Shown: piece after piece, positions 62,937-64,000 of the stretch
Numbering within the stretch: the stretch's first letter is position 1
How the letters are laid out: every line of letters begins with the position of its first letter
From: Nemertoderma westbladi
Lineage: Eukaryota > Xenacoelomorpha > Nemertodermatida > Nemertodermatidae
Assembly (NCBI GenBank): GCA_032718475.1
Contig: JAUCBJ010002756.1
Span: 43,314 to 107,313, forward strand
Direction of reading: 5' to 3'
DNA: 64,000 bases
The notes under the pieces: generated by a model
Database searches by the model: none
The model's input: only the letters and a program-made list of their open reading frames with translations
Told to the model about the DNA's origin: nothing
Program-made: the position numbers and the translations under genes

Positions 62937-63328
62937 ATAACGATTATAACGAACCTGTTGATATTGGTCCATTGAGATTGGTTGTTCTTTAGCTCTTAAT
63001 TACCTATTAGAACATAAAAAAAATATTAGATTATAAAAAAAAAATAAATGTCAATGATATAATGTACCGGTAGATTTTTTCTCTAAAATAAAGATGTTCT
63101 ACCAAACAACTTATCATCGAAACATATTTTTAAATTTTTATTTCATATAATTTCCGTAGCATAAAACATAATAATAATAATTATTGATTCACTTGGGAAC
63201 AAAATAAAATAAATCTACTGTATGAAGTTTTGTGAGCTTCGTTTATAAACTATAAATAACTATCCTAACTCTTTGTTATGTCAACTGAATAGTCGCTATA
63301 GTAACAGCGATGCATTTTATTGAAAAAA
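62937..63328. other. AT-rich gap between satellites C and D
   Basis: Non-tandem sequence with several A runs and AATAATAATAATTATT near 63168. No gene, RNA or repeat unit recognised. Confidence 0.6.
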
Positions 63329-64000
63329 GACGAACTTCAGCTAAATGGGTAAATGCTAGACTAATAATAATGTACGAACTTCAGCTAAATGGGTAAATGC
63401 TAGAGTAATAATAATGTAAGAACTTCAGCTAAATGGGTAAATGCTAGACTAATAATAATGTACGAACTTCAGCTAAATGGGTAAATGCTAGACTAATAAT
63501 AATGTACGAACTTCAGCTAAATGGGTAAATGCTAGACTAATAATAATGTATGAACTTCAGCTAAATGGGTAAATGCTAGACTAATAATAATGTACGACTT
63601 CAGCTAAATGGGTAAATGCTAGAGTAATAATAATGTAAGAACTTCAGCTAAATGGGTAAATGCTAGACTAATAATAATGTATGAACTTCAGCTAAATGGG
63701 TAAATGCTAGAGTAATAATAATGTAAGAACTTCAGCTAAATGGGTAAATGCTAGACTAATAATAATGTACGAACTTCAGCTAAATGGGTAAATGCTAGAG
63801 TAATAATAATGTAAGAACTTCAGCTAAATGGGTAAATGCTAGACTAATAATAATGTACGAACTTCAGCTAAATGGGTAAATGCTAGACTAATAATAATGT
63901 AAGAACTTCAGCTAAATGGGTAAATGCTAGACTAATAATAATGTAAGAACTTCAGCTAAATGGGTAAATGCTAGACTAATAATAATGTACGAACTTCAGC
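63329..64000 (+). repeat. satellite D, 44-bp tandem repeat, about 15 copies, cut by the right edge
   Basis: The unit is GAACTTCAGCTAAATGGG, then TAAATGCTAGACTAATAATA and ATGTAC. The period is 44 bp. Variants are GTACG, GTAAG and GTATG at the joint, and AGACTAAT or AGAGTAAT. One unit has a single-base deletion near 63597. Confidence 0.95.

Noticed and set aside
24212-62972. Over a hundred minus-strand frames with a repeated 16-residue unit
   Set aside because: They follow runs of 48-bp satellite C monomers and end wherever 47- or 49-bp units shift the frame.
4771-64000. CRISPR array
   Set aside because: The repeats are contiguous, with no unique spacers between them, and the context is an animal genome.

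Overview
The window looks like satellite-rich heterochromatin from an animal nuclear genome. The evidence is a Ty1/copia retrotransposon of the type found in aquatic invertebrates, tRNA-derived SINEs with Pol III A and B boxes, spliceosomal splice-site motifs, and no bacterial or organellar gene layout. I cannot name the species. A marine or freshwater invertebrate (mollusc, echinoderm or similar) is a guess from the copia lineage and repeat style. About 82% of the window is tandem repeat.

Layout. 1-4770: 3' part of a copia element, with an uninterrupted gag-pol frame entering from the left edge, a polypurine tract and a 201-bp 3' LTR. It is inserted in satellite A (63-bp unit, 4771-6665). 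6666-15150: mixed region with a 28-bp minisatellite, a 41/64-bp array, a 144/304-bp tandem repeat element with an ACG microsatellite, two clear tRNA-SINEs, a 30/33-bp GC-rich minisatellite, and a few short open segments with splice-like edges that could be exons. 15151-23763: satellite B (24-bp unit, about 360 copies, purine-rich top strand). 23764-24275: short non-satellite gap with a possible decayed SINE. 24276-62936: satellite C (47/48/49-bp units, about 800 copies) with nested higher-order duplications. 62937-63328: AT-rich gap. 63329-64000: satellite D (44-bp unit), running off the right edge.

The only confidently recognised protein gene is the copia polyprotein. Almost all other long open frames are by-products of satellites whose unit length is a multiple of three. 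The points most worth following are the shared segment between satellite A and a SINE at 13.5 kb, the copia insertion into satellite A, the duplication history readable inside satellite C, and a few candidate exons (one with six cysteines). I found no sign of a new multi-gene system; the unusual content is the repeat architecture.
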